This document shows, one piece after another, positions 55,924-64,000 of a DNA stretch of 64,000 nt; within the stretch, counting starts at the first letter, position 1; every line of letters begins with the position of its first letter. This DNA is from Cronobacter universalis NCTC 9529. Lineage in GTDB: Bacteria; Pseudomonadota; Gammaproteobacteria; Enterobacterales; Enterobacteriaceae. The stretch spans positions 4,092,001 through 4,156,000 of the forward strand of contig NZ_CP012257.1 of assembly GCF_001277175.1 (NCBI RefSeq), read 5' to 3'. Both the position numbers and the translations under genes were made by a program. Below the pieces are notes generated by a model. That model saw only the letters and a list, made by a program, of their open reading frames with translations, did not search any database and was not told the DNA's origin.

Positions 55924-57285
55924 TCAGGCCGCCGGGAACCGCAGAATAAAGCGGTTCCAGCCCGCTTCGTGTTCTACCGCGGTCTCCCCGCCGTGCAGGC
56001 GCGCGATCGCCTGGGTGAGTGCCAGCCCAAGCCCGGTGCCGGGCGTGGCGCGCGCGTTATCGCCGCGCCAGAAAGGCAGAAACAGCTTTTCCGCCTCCCC
56101 GACTGGCTCGCCCTGGTTGGCGACGCTGAGCTCGGTTTCTCCCGCCTTCCGTACAGCCACGATCCGCACCTCGCTGCCCGTGGGCGCGTGGCGAAGCGCG
56201 TTCGTCAGAAGGTTAGTAAGCGCTCGCTGGAGGAGCAGCCGATCGGCGAAAATATCACCCTGAGCCTGCACGTTAAACGTTATCTCCTGCTCTTCCGCCA
56301 GCGGCTCCAGAAAATCGGTCAGTTGATGGATAAACGGCTCAAGCGCCAGCCTTTCGCGCTTCAGCGCGATGTTTTGATGATCGGCGCGGGCGAGAAACAG
56401 AATGTTTTCAATCAGCCGGGTCATCTGCTCCAGCTCTTCGATATTCCCGGCAAGCAGGCTCTGATACTCCGGCACGCTGCGCGCGCGTTGCAGCGCGACC
56501 TGATTTTGCCCCAGCAAAATGTTAACCGGCGTGCGCAGTTCATGGGCGAGATCGTCGGCAAAGCGCGTCAGCCGCGCAAAATCCTCCGCCAGCCGGTGAC
56601 GCATGGTATTGAGCGCCTCGCCGAGCGGCAGCAGCTCGCGCGGCAGGGTCTCCAGGCTGAGCGGCTGTTGCAGCGTTTCGCTGCCGGTGCGGGCGGTGGC
56701 CTCGCTGAGACGGGTAACGGCGCGCAGGCCGCGGCGTATCAGCCACGGGCTGAGCAGCGCGGCGGCGAGCGTCGCCAGCAGGCACACCATCAGGCTTTCC
56801 CGGCGGTACTGCGCCAGCATCTGCGCGCGCTCCTGCGCCACGCGCGCCACGGTGATGATGAGCGGACCGCGGGCATCGCTCGCCGTCAGCGCCAGCGCGC
56901 TCACATAGACGCCGTCGGGCCGCTGCCAGCGGTGTAGCGCGTCCTCGTTAACGCCGCGCCCTGGCGGCATTGGCGCAAGCGTCGGCAGCGCGACGCCCGC
57001 CTGGTTAATATTCACCAGCGTCTCGCCCTCCATCCGTTTTATCAGCAGCAGATCCTGGCGGGTATCCAGCATCCGGTTGAAATAGAGCGGCAGCTGGCGC
57101 GGCTCGGCGCCGTCCGTCAGCAGCTGGCGTAGCTGGGAAGCGCGGTTCAGCAGCGTCTGATCGTCGCGCCAGATAAGCTCGGCGCTTAACGAACGATAGA
57201 GCGACACCCCGGTAATGCCGCAGGCGAACGCCACCAGCAGCGTGAAGATGAGCGTCAGGCGCAGCGTTAAGGAGGGGCTACGCAT
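55924..57285 (-). CDS. hprS: Sensor histidine kinase HprS
   Basis: 453-residue membrane kinase. Two transmembrane helices (about 8-30 and 150-170) enclose a periplasmic sensor domain; then HAMP, the H-box [20 protein letters not shown], and the HATPase domain ([27 protein letters not shown]). It is the partner of the response regulator next to it, whose 3' end it overlaps by 8 bases (start at 57285). Gene order with hprR and hiuH matches E. coli yedV-yedW-hiuH, a pair reported to respond to hydrogen peroxide. Confidence 0.86.
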   Translation of the reverse strand: MRSPSLTLRLTLIFTLLVAFACGITGVSLYRSLSAELIWRDDQTLLNRASQLRQLLTDGAEPRQLPLYFNRMLDTRQDLLLIKRMEGETLVNINQAGVALPTLAPMPPGRGVNEDALHRWQRPDGVYVSALALTASDARGPLIITVARVAQERAQMLAQYRRESLMVCLLATLAAALLSPWLIRRGLRAVTRLSEATARTGSETLQQPLSLETLPRELLPLGEALNTMRHRLAEDFARLTRFADDLAHELRTPVNILLGQNQVALQRARSVPEYQSLLAGNIEELEQMTRLIENILFLARADHQNIALKRERLALEPFIHQLTDFLEPLAEEQEITFNVQAQGDIFADRLLLQRALTNLLTNALRHAPTGSEVRIVAVRKAGETELSVANQGEPVGEAEKLFLPFWRGDNARATPGTGLGLALTQAIARLHGGETAVEHEAGWNRFILRFPAA

Positions 57286-57958
57286 CGTTCTGCTCCGGCG
57301 TGCTGAGGCGGTAACCCATGCCGCGCACGGTTTCAATCAGCTTAAGCGGGAACGGATCGTCGATTTTCTTGCGCAGGCGACGAATGGCGACATCCACCAC
57401 ATTGGTTTCGCTGTCAAAGTTAATCCCCCAGACTTCGCTGGCGATCAGCGTGCGCGGCAAAATCTCCCCGACGCGGCTTGCCAGCAACCACAGCAGCGTA
57501 AATTCCTGACGGGTCAGCGCGATCCGCTCGCCGCCGCGGCTGGCGGCGTGACGCGCGGTATCAAGCGTCAGATCCGCCACCTGCAGCGTCGCGGCGGCAG
57601 GCGCATGGCGGCGCAGTTGCGCCCGCACGCGCGCCAGCAGTTCGGCGAAAGAAAAGGGCTTCACCAGATAGTCATCGGCCCCCAGCTCCAGCCCTTTCAC
57701 GCGATCGCTCACCGCATCTCTGGCCGTCAGGCAGAGCACCGGCGTGGCTTTGGCGGTGCGCAGCGCGCGCAACACCTGCCAGCCGTCGAGGCCCGGCAGC
57801 ATGATGTCGAGGATGATCAGCGCGTAGTCGTGCTCCAGCGCCAGATGCAGGCCATCGCGCCCGTCGGCGACGGCGTCCACCACCAGCCCCGCCTCCCGCA
57901 GCCCTTTTTCGAGCCACGCGCGGGTTTTATCGTTGTCTTCAATCAGCAGCAGTTTCAT
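57278..57958 (-). CDS. hprR: Response regulator HprR
   Basis: 226-residue OmpR/CusR-type regulator. Receiver domain with Asp51 ([15 protein letters not shown]) and the Lys of [19 protein letters not shown]-terminal winged helix ([35 protein letters not shown]). The start at 57958 (MKLLLIEDN) matches the family; the 22 upstream codons do not. Sequence is closer to E. coli YedW/HprR than to CusR. It is divergent from hiuH across 135 bases with a perfect palindrome. Confidence 0.88.
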   Translation of the reverse strand: MKLLLIEDNDKTRAWLEKGLREAGLVVDAVADGRDGLHLALEHDYALIILDIMLPGLDGWQVLRALRTAKATPVLCLTARDAVSDRVKGLELGADDYLVKPFSFAELLARVRAQLRRHAPAAATLQVADLTLDTARHAASRGGERIALTRQEFTLLWLLASRVGEILPRTLIASEVWGINFDSETNVVDVAIRRLRKKIDDPFPLKLIETVRGMGYRLSTPEQNDA

Positions 57959-58007
57959 GGCGACAGTCTCGCAAAGAACGCGGGCGCTGCCCAGCGGCGA
58001 TGCGCAG

Positions 58008-58025
58008 GATGACAAAACTGTCATC
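58008..58025. promoter_or_regulatory. HprR-box-like palindrome between hprR and hiuH
   Basis: GATGACAAAACTGTCATC is a perfect 7-bp dyad around AAAC. It resembles the HprR/CusR box (ATTACAAA-TTGTAAT form) in spacing and the central ACAAA. It lies about 50 bases before hprR and about 68 before hiuH, so it can serve both promoters. Confidence 0.68.
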
Positions 58026-58093
58026 TTCGTGTCAGGCGTTTTCGCCCGCGCGGGTGGCAGGATGAGCGCACAACCACTTCAGGAGGAATGATG

Positions 58094-58501
58094 ATGAACC
58101 GTTTTCAAACGCTTGCCGCCGCTGCCCTTTTCGCCCTGCCGGGCCTCGCGCTTGCCGCGCCGGCGAATTTACTGAGCGTGCATGTGCTGAATGAACAGAC
58201 CGGCAAACCCGCGCCGGGCGTGGTGGTAAAACTGGAGAAAAAACAGGGGAATGCCTGGCAGCCGCTGAACGAAGCGACGACCGATAAAGATGGCCGCATT
58301 AAGGCGCTCTGGCCAGACGCGCCTGCCGCCGCGGGCGACTACCGCGTGATTTTTGAAACCGGCGACTACTTTGCCGCGCACAAGCAGTCCAGCTTCTTCC
58401 CGGAAGTGCCGGTGGTGTTCCATATCGATAACACCGACGAGCACTACCATGTGCCGCTGCTGCTGAGCCAGTACGGCTACTCCACCTATCGCGGCAGCTG
58501 A
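58094..58501 (+). CDS. hiuH: 5-hydroxyisourate hydrolase, periplasmic
   Basis: Transthyretin-like enzyme that hydrolyses 5-hydroxyisourate in urate breakdown. The precursor has a signal peptide ([11 protein letters not shown]) and a mature domain of about 113 residues with the family signatures [19 protein letters not shown] and the C-terminal [18 protein letters not shown] (catalytic His and Arg-Gly-Ser end). Three ATGs run in frame (58088, 58091, 58094); AGGAGG at 58081-58086 gives normal spacing only for the last. Its 3' end overlaps the next, convergent gene by 16 bases. Confidence 0.92.
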   Translation: MNRFQTLAAAALFALPGLALAAPANLLSVHVLNEQTGKPAPGVVVKLEKKQGNAWQPLNEATTDKDGRIKALWPDAPAAAGDYRVIFETGDYFAAHKQSSFFPEVPVVFHIDNTDEHYHVPLLLSQYGYSTYRGS

Positions 58502-58878
58502 AACCCAGGCGGCGGGCAGCAGAGAATATTGCCGAGAAAGACGAGCAGCGGCGAGGATTCCGTCTCGCCGTAGTACTCCACATCGGGCAGCGCGTACAGA
58601 AAGCGGATCTCGCTGACGCCGCGCTCGCACAGCTGTTCCCCCGCCGCGCGGGTTAAAAACGCGAATTGCGGGTCGAGCGCCGGGTTATGCGGGTGAATCG
58701 ACCCTTTTTCACCTGCCGTCGCGCCATACCAGAGCGCAATCGCGTCGTCCGCGTACCCCTGCGCGAAGCCGAAATCCTGCAAAAAATGGCGCTCGCAGCC
58801 GGGCGCGGGCAGCGCCTCCCGCAGCGCCTGCACGTCATCCGTCGTGGAATACCAGACCGCAAACTGCATCGTCGCCAT
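58486..58878 (-). CDS. Small protein of unknown function (Imm22-like?)
   Basis: 130-residue soluble protein. The pattern [20 protein letters not shown], a central [20 protein letters not shown] and a C-terminal LVFLGNILC reminds me of immunity protein family 22, but the match is weak. GGAGG precedes the ATG at 5-nt spacing. No toxin gene is adjacent, so if it is an immunity protein it is an orphan. It overlaps the hiuH 3' end and is followed upstream by an anion transporter gene in the same direction. Confidence 0.6.
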   Translation of the reverse strand: MATMQFAVWYSTTDDVQALREALPAPGCERHFLQDFGFAQGYADDAIALWYGATAGEKGSIHPHNPALDPQFAFLTRAAGEQLCERGVSEIRFLYALPDVEYYGETESSPLLVFLGNILCCPPPGFQLPR

Positions 58879-58901
58879 AATGGCCTCCGCGTCGCGTTGC
58901 C

Positions 58902-60206
58902 TCAGAGTTTACCCAACAGCCGGAACCAGCCGTAATCGAGCGGCAACAGGAAAAGAAAAGTGACTACCGCCAGCGCCAGGCAGAGCTTCATCCCGGCGCG
59001 CGCCGGGACGTTGCCCAGCGCCATCGCCACCACGATGGGCGACGCCTGGTACGGCAACAGCGGCGTGGAATACCCCAGCACCTGGATCATGATGGTCGAG
59101 AGCAGCGGGAAGCCGGTACTACGCGAAAAGCTCTCCGCAAGCGTGGTATAGAGCGCCGGAACGCCGTTGGCGGTCATGATGAAGTTGAGCGCCGTGGTAA
59201 TGCCGGTGAGCGCGGCGAAACTGGTAAAGGGGCGCGCCGGATCGAGCGGCATGATCTGCATCAGCGCCGCGCCGACCGCGTTGCCGATGCCCGTGTGGGT
59301 CACGGTGGTCGCAAGCCCCAGAATGCCCGCCACATAGATGCAGGTGCGCATGTTGACGCCGCTTGCGAACTCATCGCCGGTAATAAACCCGACGCGCGGC
59401 AGAAGCGTGATGACCGCCGCCGCAAGGCCCGTCCACGCCGGGCCGATGCCGTGCCAGCTCTCGGTGACCCACAGCGCCAGCACCACCAGCAGCAGCCAGC
59501 CGAGGCGTTTTTCCGCGCGGCTCATCGGCGTCGCGGCGGGCAGCTCGCGCGGCGGCTGCGGCTTGCCGGGAAAGAACCAGCAGATAAGCGCAATCAGCAC
59601 CGCGCCCTTGAGCAGTCCCAGCACTGGCGTGTGCAGCAGCAGATAGGGCAGATAGTTAAGGTGAATGCCGAAAGAGCCTTCCGCCGCGCCGCTCATCACC
59701 AGATTGGGCACGTTGGCGGGCAGAATAGTGGCGGAGAGCTGGAACGTGCCGAAGCCCACCGCCAGCGCCAGGCCGTACCAGCCGCGGGTGTTTTCTTCGA
59801 TACCGGCGCGTTTCGCCATCGCCGCCACGACGGGCATCAGCAGCGCGATGCGCCCCATGTTCGACGGCATGACGAACGCCAGCGCATAGCTGAGCAGCAC
59901 CACGCTCGCCACCATCTGCCACCAGGAATCGGTCAGCCGCGCCGACAGCGCCCGCGCTGCCCGGTCCGCAAGCCCCGTTTTACGGATGGCCACGCCCAGC
60001 ACGAAACCGCTGAACACCAGCCAGAACGCCGATGACGCGAAGCCGCCGAACAGGACTTCCGGCGGCGCGATTCTGGCTATCATCGCCACTGCGAAAAAGA
60101 GCAGCACCGTGATGAATTCCGGCAGCAGGGACGTCGCCCAGAGCACGATGGTCAGCAGAATAATAAGGGAGGGTAAGAGCAGCGGATGCGCAAGCCAGAC
60201 GGACAT
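58902..60206 (-). CDS. DASS/SLC13-family anion transporter
   Basis: 434-residue inner-membrane protein with 11-12 helices of the divalent anion:sodium symporter superfamily. The FVMPSNMGRIALLMPVVAAM and TILPANVPNLVMSGAAE segments correspond to the two re-entrant SNT-type motifs, and TALNFIMTANGVPALYTTL and STPLLPYQASPIVVAMALG to the second repeat. Dicarboxylates, citrate or sulfate are possible substrates. AGGAGACAGGT precedes the ATG. Confidence 0.82.
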   Translation of the reverse strand: MSVWLAHPLLLPSLIILLTIVLWATSLLPEFITVLLFFAVAMIARIAPPEVLFGGFASSAFWLVFSGFVLGVAIRKTGLADRAARALSARLTDSWWQMVASVVLLSYALAFVMPSNMGRIALLMPVVAAMAKRAGIEENTRGWYGLALAVGFGTFQLSATILPANVPNLVMSGAAEGSFGIHLNYLPYLLLHTPVLGLLKGAVLIALICWFFPGKPQPPRELPAATPMSRAEKRLGWLLLVVLALWVTESWHGIGPAWTGLAAAVITLLPRVGFITGDEFASGVNMRTCIYVAGILGLATTVTHTGIGNAVGAALMQIMPLDPARPFTSFAALTGITTALNFIMTANGVPALYTTLAESFSRSTGFPLLSTIMIQVLGYSTPLLPYQASPIVVAMALGNVPARAGMKLCLALAVVTFLFLLPLDYGWFRLLGKL

Positions 60207-60264
60207 ACCTGTCTCCTGATGAAATTTCCAGCAAGTCTACGGCGCGCCTGACGTTAAGTAAACG

Positions 60265-61032
60265 TTATGGCGTGCCTTCGTGAAGCAGCGCGCAGTCGTG
60301 ATCCTGAAGCTCTTCGCTGTGCGCCAGGTTCAGTTGCAGAAGCTGACGATGCGTGGCGAGCAGGACAAACGAGCCATCTTTAAGCAGCGCCAGCGCCAGC
60401 GAGTAGCGCCCCATGTGCTCGCGCGCCTGCGGCACCTCTTCCGCCAGCATCAGAAACGGCGAACGGCGCGACAGCTCTTCGCCGGTAATACGGCGCGCTA
60501 AATAGTCGTGACCGCGAAGACTCCCCGGAAACGGCTGCCAACGGCTGCCGATGCCGTTCATCGCGGCGTCAAGCTGCGCGCGCACGTCCGGGCGCAGGCA
60601 GGAGATGTGAATGTGCAGATGGTTCTGGGTGCGGCCCATTGTGGAGTTGATGGCCAGTGAAACCGCGCTGTCGGGCACCGGACCGCCGCGCTTTTCGCTC
60701 ATCCAGCGGCGCGCCTGCCACGCCTGCCAGAAAAAGTTGGGCGTGTTATCGGAGAGCAAAAGCGGGCTTTCGATGCCGTTGATTTTCCACAGCGGCATCA
60801 GCAGGTATTGCAGCGGGCCGTTGATATCTTTCAGCACGGCGTAACCCGCAGGGAGATTCACCTGGGCGCAGGGGGCTGGATCCTGGCGTTCTCGCTCGCC
60901 GGGCAGGCACTGCTGCGTCACGATGCGCCTTAGCACGTCCGGATCGCTCGGCAGGAAATAACGCCACGCCACCAGCGCGGCCAGCGCCAGTACGGCAATA
61001 AGCGTGACGGTGAGATACAGCGTTCGCTTCAT
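60265..61032 (-). CDS. cdh: CDP-diacylglycerol diphosphatase
   Basis: 255-residue membrane-anchored phospholipid enzyme that cleaves CDP-diacylglycerol to phosphatidate and CMP. One N-terminal transmembrane helix ([20 protein letters not shown]); HIT-like active site [20 protein letters not shown]. Sequence and its place next to sbp and pfkA match E. coli cdh. Confidence 0.94.
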   Translation of the reverse strand: MKRTLYLTVTLIAVLALAALVAWRYFLPSDPDVLRRIVTQQCLPGERERQDPAPCAQVNLPAGYAVLKDINGPLQYLLMPLWKINGIESPLLLSDNTPNFFWQAWQARRWMSEKRGGPVPDSAVSLAINSTMGRTQNHLHIHISCLRPDVRAQLDAAMNGIGSRWQPFPGSLRGHDYLARRITGEELSRRSPFLMLAEEVPQAREHMGRYSLALALLKDGSFVLLATHRQLLQLNLAHSEELQDHDCALLHEGTP

Positions 61033-61111
61033 GCTTCGCCCCTGTTAATGCTGAAAACGCAAAGCGTAGCGTAAAACGGGCCGCAGCGGGGGGGTTATTA
61101 CCCGGAAAGCA

Positions 61112-61129
61112 GGCCACATCCTTGTGGCC
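61112..61129 (-). terminator. Stem-loop between sbp and cdh
   Basis: GGCCACA / TGTGGCC with loop TCCT, 8 bases beyond the sbp stop. No T-run follows on the minus strand (TGCTTTCC), so termination may be partial. Confidence 0.55.
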
Positions 61130-61136
61130 GGGGTAT

Positions 61137-62126
61137 TTAACGCTGGCTTATCTGATCGAAGGTGCCGCCGCTCGCAAAGTGCGTTTGCTGCGCTTTGGTC
61201 CAGCCGCCGAACACGTCATCAATCGTGAAGAGTTTCAGTTTCGGGAAGGTGCTTTCATACTTCGCCGCGATTTGCGCATCGCGCGGACGGTAGAAGTTTT
61301 TCGCCGCGATCTCCTGGCCTTCCGGCGAGTAGAGGTATTTCAGGTAGGCTTCGGCCACCGCCTGCGTGCCTTTCTCCTGCGTGACTTTATCAACGACCGA
61401 GACGGTCGGCTCCGCAAGGATGGATTCACTCGGCGTCACGATTTCAAACTTATCTTTACCAAGCTCGTTGGCGGCCAGCAGCGCTTCGTTTTCCCAGGCG
61501 ATCAGCACATCGCCGATACCGCGCTCAACGAAGGTGTTGGTCGCGCCGCGCGCGCCGGAATCGAGCACTTCGACGTTTTTATACAGCGCTTTGACGAAAT
61601 CCTGAGCTTTGGCCTGATCGCCGTTGTTGTGATGCAGCGCGTAGCCCCAGGCCGCCAGATAGTTCCAGCGCGCGCCGCCGGAGCTTTTCGGGTTCGGCGT
61701 GATGACCGACACGCCCGGCTTCACCAGATCGTTCCAGTCTTTAATTTGCTTCGGGTTGCCCTTACGCACGAGGAACACGATGGTGGAGGTGTACGGCGCG
61801 GAGTTGTCCGGCAGGCGTTTGATCCAGTTTTTATCGATGCGGCCGCGTTCGGCGATGGCGTCCACGTCATAGGCCAGCGCCAGCGTCACCACATCGGCCT
61901 TAATACCGTTAATGACCGAGGTCGCCTGTTTACCGGAGCCGCCGTGCGACTGACGGACCACGACGTTATCGCCGGTCTCTTTTTTCCAGTGCGCGCTGAA
62001 CGCTTTGTTGTACTGCTCATAGAATTCGCGCGTCGGATCGTAAGAGACGTTTAACAACTGCACGTCTTTCGCCAGTACGCCTGCTGAAGCCAACAGTAAA
62101 GTAATGCCCACGCCCCACTTGTTCAT
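61137..62126 (-). CDS. sbp: Sulfate-binding periplasmic protein
   Basis: 329-residue receptor of the sulfate/thiosulfate ABC importer. Signal peptide cut after VLA ([21 protein letters not shown] is the conserved mature start). The sulfate-binding segments [12 protein letters not shown] and [18 protein letters not shown] are intact. In E. coli it works with CysUWA and is CysB-controlled. It lies 165 bases upstream of the pfkA terminator region, with the promoter in 62127-62251. Confidence 0.96.
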   Translation of the reverse strand: MNKWGVGITLLLASAGVLAKDVQLLNVSYDPTREFYEQYNKAFSAHWKKETGDNVVVRQSHGGSGKQATSVINGIKADVVTLALAYDVDAIAERGRIDKNWIKRLPDNSAPYTSTIVFLVRKGNPKQIKDWNDLVKPGVSVITPNPKSSGGARWNYLAAWGYALHHNNGDQAKAQDFVKALYKNVEVLDSGARGATNTFVERGIGDVLIAWENEALLAANELGKDKFEIVTPSESILAEPTVSVVDKVTQEKGTQAVAEAYLKYLYSPEGQEIAAKNFYRPRDAQIAAKYESTFPKLKLFTIDDVFGGWTKAQQTHFASGGTFDQISQR

Positions 62127-62251
62127 CGCACGCTCTCTTTAAATATTCAGATGTGAATTGCAATAAAAGCAGCGTGCCAGAAAGCGCGGCGCGGACTAAA
62201 GAATAAAAAAAAATTGGCTATAACTTTGGGGAATAACGCAGAGTAGAACAA

Positions 62252-62278
62252 CGCCCGGCCGCGTTAGCGTACCGGGCG
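62252..62278 (-). terminator. Terminator after pfkA
   Basis: CGCCCGG / CCGGGCG stem over a 13-base loop, 13 bases past the pfkA stop, followed on the minus strand by TTGTTCT. Confidence 0.6.
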
Positions 62279-62291
62279 CATAACGAGCGGC

Positions 62292-63254
62292 TTAGTAGAG
62301 CTTTTTCGCGCAGTCCAGCCAGTCGCCTTTGAACGGACGCTTCATGTTTTCGATAGCGTCGATGATGTCGTGATGCACCATTTTTTCGTTCTGAATGCCG
62401 ACGCAGCGGCCGCCGTAGCCCTGCAGCAGCAGTTCAATGGCGTAAGCGCCCATGCGGGAGGCCAGGATGCGGTCATAAGGCACCGGCGAGCCGCCGCGCT
62501 GGATGTGGCCGAGAACGGTGGCGCGGGTTTCGCGCTTGGTTTCGGTTTCGATGTATTTCGCCAGCTCGTCGATGTCGCAGATGTGCTCGGTGATCGCAAC
62601 GATAGCGTGTTTTTTGCCTTTCGCGATGCCCGCTTTGATTTCAGAGACCAGATCTTCGCGGTTGAACTCGACTTCCGGCAGAACGATAAATTCGCAACCG
62701 CCGGCGATGGCTGCCGCCAGGGTCAGATCGCCGCAGTAGCGGCCCATGACTTCGACGATAGAAATACGCTGGTGCGAAGAGGAGGTGTCGCGCAGGCGGT
62801 CAATCGCCTCAACCACGGTGTGCAGCGCGGTGAAGTAGCCGATGGTGTAATCGGTGCCCGCCACGTCGTTATCGATGGTGCCCGGCAGACCAATGCACGG
62901 GAAGCCCATTTCGGTCAGGCGTTTGGCGCCCATGTAGGAGCCGTCGCCGCCGATCACCACCAGCGCATCGAGGCCGCGTTTCTTCATGTTCTCGATAGCC
63001 ACGGCGCGGATATGTTCTTCGCGGAATTCCGGGAAGCGCGCGGAACCGAGGAAGGTGCCGCCGCGGTTGATCATGTCGGAAACGCTGTAGCGGTCGAGCT
63101 GGATCATGCGGTCTTCATACAGGCCAAGATAGCCGTCGTACACGCCGAACACTTCCAGACCTTCTGTCAACGCCGCACGGACCACACCGCGGATGGCGGC
63201 GTTCATGCCTGGCGCATCACCGCCACTCGTCAACACACCGATTTTCTTAATCAT
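62292..63254 (-). CDS. pfkA: 6-phosphofructokinase I
   Basis: Glycolytic enzyme (320 residues, the E. coli length) phosphorylating fructose 6-phosphate with ATP. ATP site [21 protein letters not shown] and [14 protein letters not shown]; catalytic [17 protein letters not shown]; substrate-binding [12 protein letters not shown]. The 189 bases between it and fieF hold its promoter and no other gene. Confidence 0.98.
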   Translation of the reverse strand: MIKKIGVLTSGGDAPGMNAAIRGVVRAALTEGLEVFGVYDGYLGLYEDRMIQLDRYSVSDMINRGGTFLGSARFPEFREEHIRAVAIENMKKRGLDALVVIGGDGSYMGAKRLTEMGFPCIGLPGTIDNDVAGTDYTIGYFTALHTVVEAIDRLRDTSSSHQRISIVEVMGRYCGDLTLAAAIAGGCEFIVLPEVEFNREDLVSEIKAGIAKGKKHAIVAITEHICDIDELAKYIETETKRETRATVLGHIQRGGSPVPYDRILASRMGAYAIELLLQGYGGRCVGIQNEKMVHHDIIDAIENMKRPFKGDWLDCAKKLY

Positions 63255-63443
63255 GACTACCTCTGAACGTAGAATGCAAAAGGAATACTTTCGCCGGAAA
63301 CCGCCTGCGCAAGGGCGACAGGTGATCGACTATTGCTGCAAATAGTATATCAACAGCTTCCTGCTGAATTGATTCAGGTCAGCCCTCGTGGGGGTGGTAT
63401 ATACAAAAAATGCCTGACTGAACCACGCCTTTACAACGAATGC

Positions 63444-64000
63444 TTAACGCTCAAATTGCCCCTGCTGGAAACGCGGGACCACTGAGCATGGGTCCTGATG
63501 AATAATGACGTCCGACCCCGGAAACCGGAACAGGATCGCCTGCTCCACCTGTTCGGCGATAAGATGCGCCTGAACGAGCGGCAAGTTGTCTTCCATTTCG
63601 AGATGAAGCTGGATAAAGCGGGTCGGCCCTGACTGCCGCGTACGTAGATCGTGCGCGCCACGAACGCCTGGCCAGGCGGCGATAATGTCGACAATCGCCT
63701 GGCGCTCGTCATCGGGCAGAGCCCGGTCGAGCAGCGACTGTACCGCTTCATAGCCCATCCGTAACGCACTGTATAAAATCCAGACGCCAATCCCGAGCGC
63801 GAACAGCGCGTCGGCGCGGTGCAGGCCATACCATGAGAGGGCCAGCGCCACCAGAATAGCGGTGTTCATCATAACATCAGACTGATAATGAAGCATATCC
63901 GCCCGCACCGCCTGGCTGCGCGTTTTACGCACTACCCAGCGCTGGAAGGTGACTAACATCAGCGTGGTGACGAGCGCCGCCACCGTCACGACAATCCCGA
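63444..64000 (-). CDS. fieF: Cation-efflux pump FieF, C-terminal part (gene runs off the window)
   Basis: The last 185 or so codons of a cation diffusion facilitator; the start lies beyond base 64000. Visible are helices 3-6, the [23 protein letters not shown] segment holding the His-Asp metal-site pair of helix 5, and the cytoplasmic metal-binding domain ([52 protein letters not shown]). Exports Fe2+/Zn2+. fieF-pfkA-sbp-cdh is the E. coli order. Confidence 0.95.
   Translation of the reverse strand, partial: GIVVTVAALVTTLMLVTFQRWVVRKTRSQAVRADMLHYQSDVMMNTAILVALALSWYGLHRADALFALGIGVWILYSALRMGYEAVQSLLDRALPDDERQAIVDIIAAWPGVRGAHDLRTRQSGPTRFIQLHLEMEDNLPLVQAHLIAEQVEQAILFRFPGSDVIIHQDPCSVVPRFQQGQFER

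Noticed and set aside
55311..55949. 212-codon frame overlapping the CPBP gene
   Set aside because: The other frame carries all CPBP catalytic motifs; this one is Ala/Arg/His-rich with no motif.

Overview
The window is a chromosomal segment of a GC-rich member of the Enterobacteriaceae. Gene content, protein similarity to Escherichia coli and the local gene combinations fit Cronobacter or a close relative. The genus is an inference; no marker here proves it.

Layout. (1) 1-4.5 kb: yhjY (partial), tag-yiaC, bisC and yiaD, in the E. coli order. (2) 4.6-10.8 kb: zinT with a Zur-like operator, then a LacI-type regulator and a 2-ketogluconate set (kguE, kguK, kguT, ghrB/kguD) built onto the usual ghrB site, with a PtxS-like palindrome before kguE. 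(3) 10.8-13.4 kb: yiaF and yiaG, with yiaG flanked on both sides by a hok-type toxin gene carrying antisense/fold-back RNA signals. (4) 13.4-32.6 kb: glyS-glyQ, ysaB, wecH, an inserted GlxA-type regulator/isochorismatase pair, the xylose regulon (xylBA, xylFGH, xylR), bax, malS, avtA. (5) 32.6-36.7 kb: the alpha-xylosidase operon yicJ-yicI and the selenocysteine tRNA gene selC.

(6) 36.8-41.3 kb is an AT-rich island at selC: a decayed P4-type integrase, an IS3-family element lacking a target duplication, and a type VI secretion cassette (orphan Hcp, a Tlde1-like L,D-transpeptidase effector, a 4-helix membrane protein frameshifted at an A8 tract, and a second membrane protein truncated by the IS). 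(7) 41.3-53.4 kb: TetR/aldo-keto reductase pair; a molybdenum aldehyde oxidase operon (paoA-paoB-paoC-xdhC-mocA) whose PaoA lacks a Tat signal; a glycosyltransferase with TPR-like repeats; and a LysR regulator facing an MFS exporter, a YahK-like alcohol dehydrogenase and a cupin. (8) 53.4-55 kb: a second AT-rich effector/immunity pair, a pesticin/lysozyme-like protein with an LprI-type (lysozyme-inhibitor-like) partner. (9) 55-64 kb: CPBP protease, hprRS divergent from hiuH around a perfect palindrome, a small orphan protein, a DASS transporter, then cdh, sbp, pfkA and the 3' part of fieF.

Metabolic themes are sugar acids (kgu), xylose and xylosides (xyl plus yicIJ), maltodextrin (malS) and aldehyde detoxification (pao, yahK, aldo-keto reductase). 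The accessory themes are interbacterial antagonism (two type VI effector modules without any secretion-apparatus genes in the window) and type I toxin-antitoxin loci.
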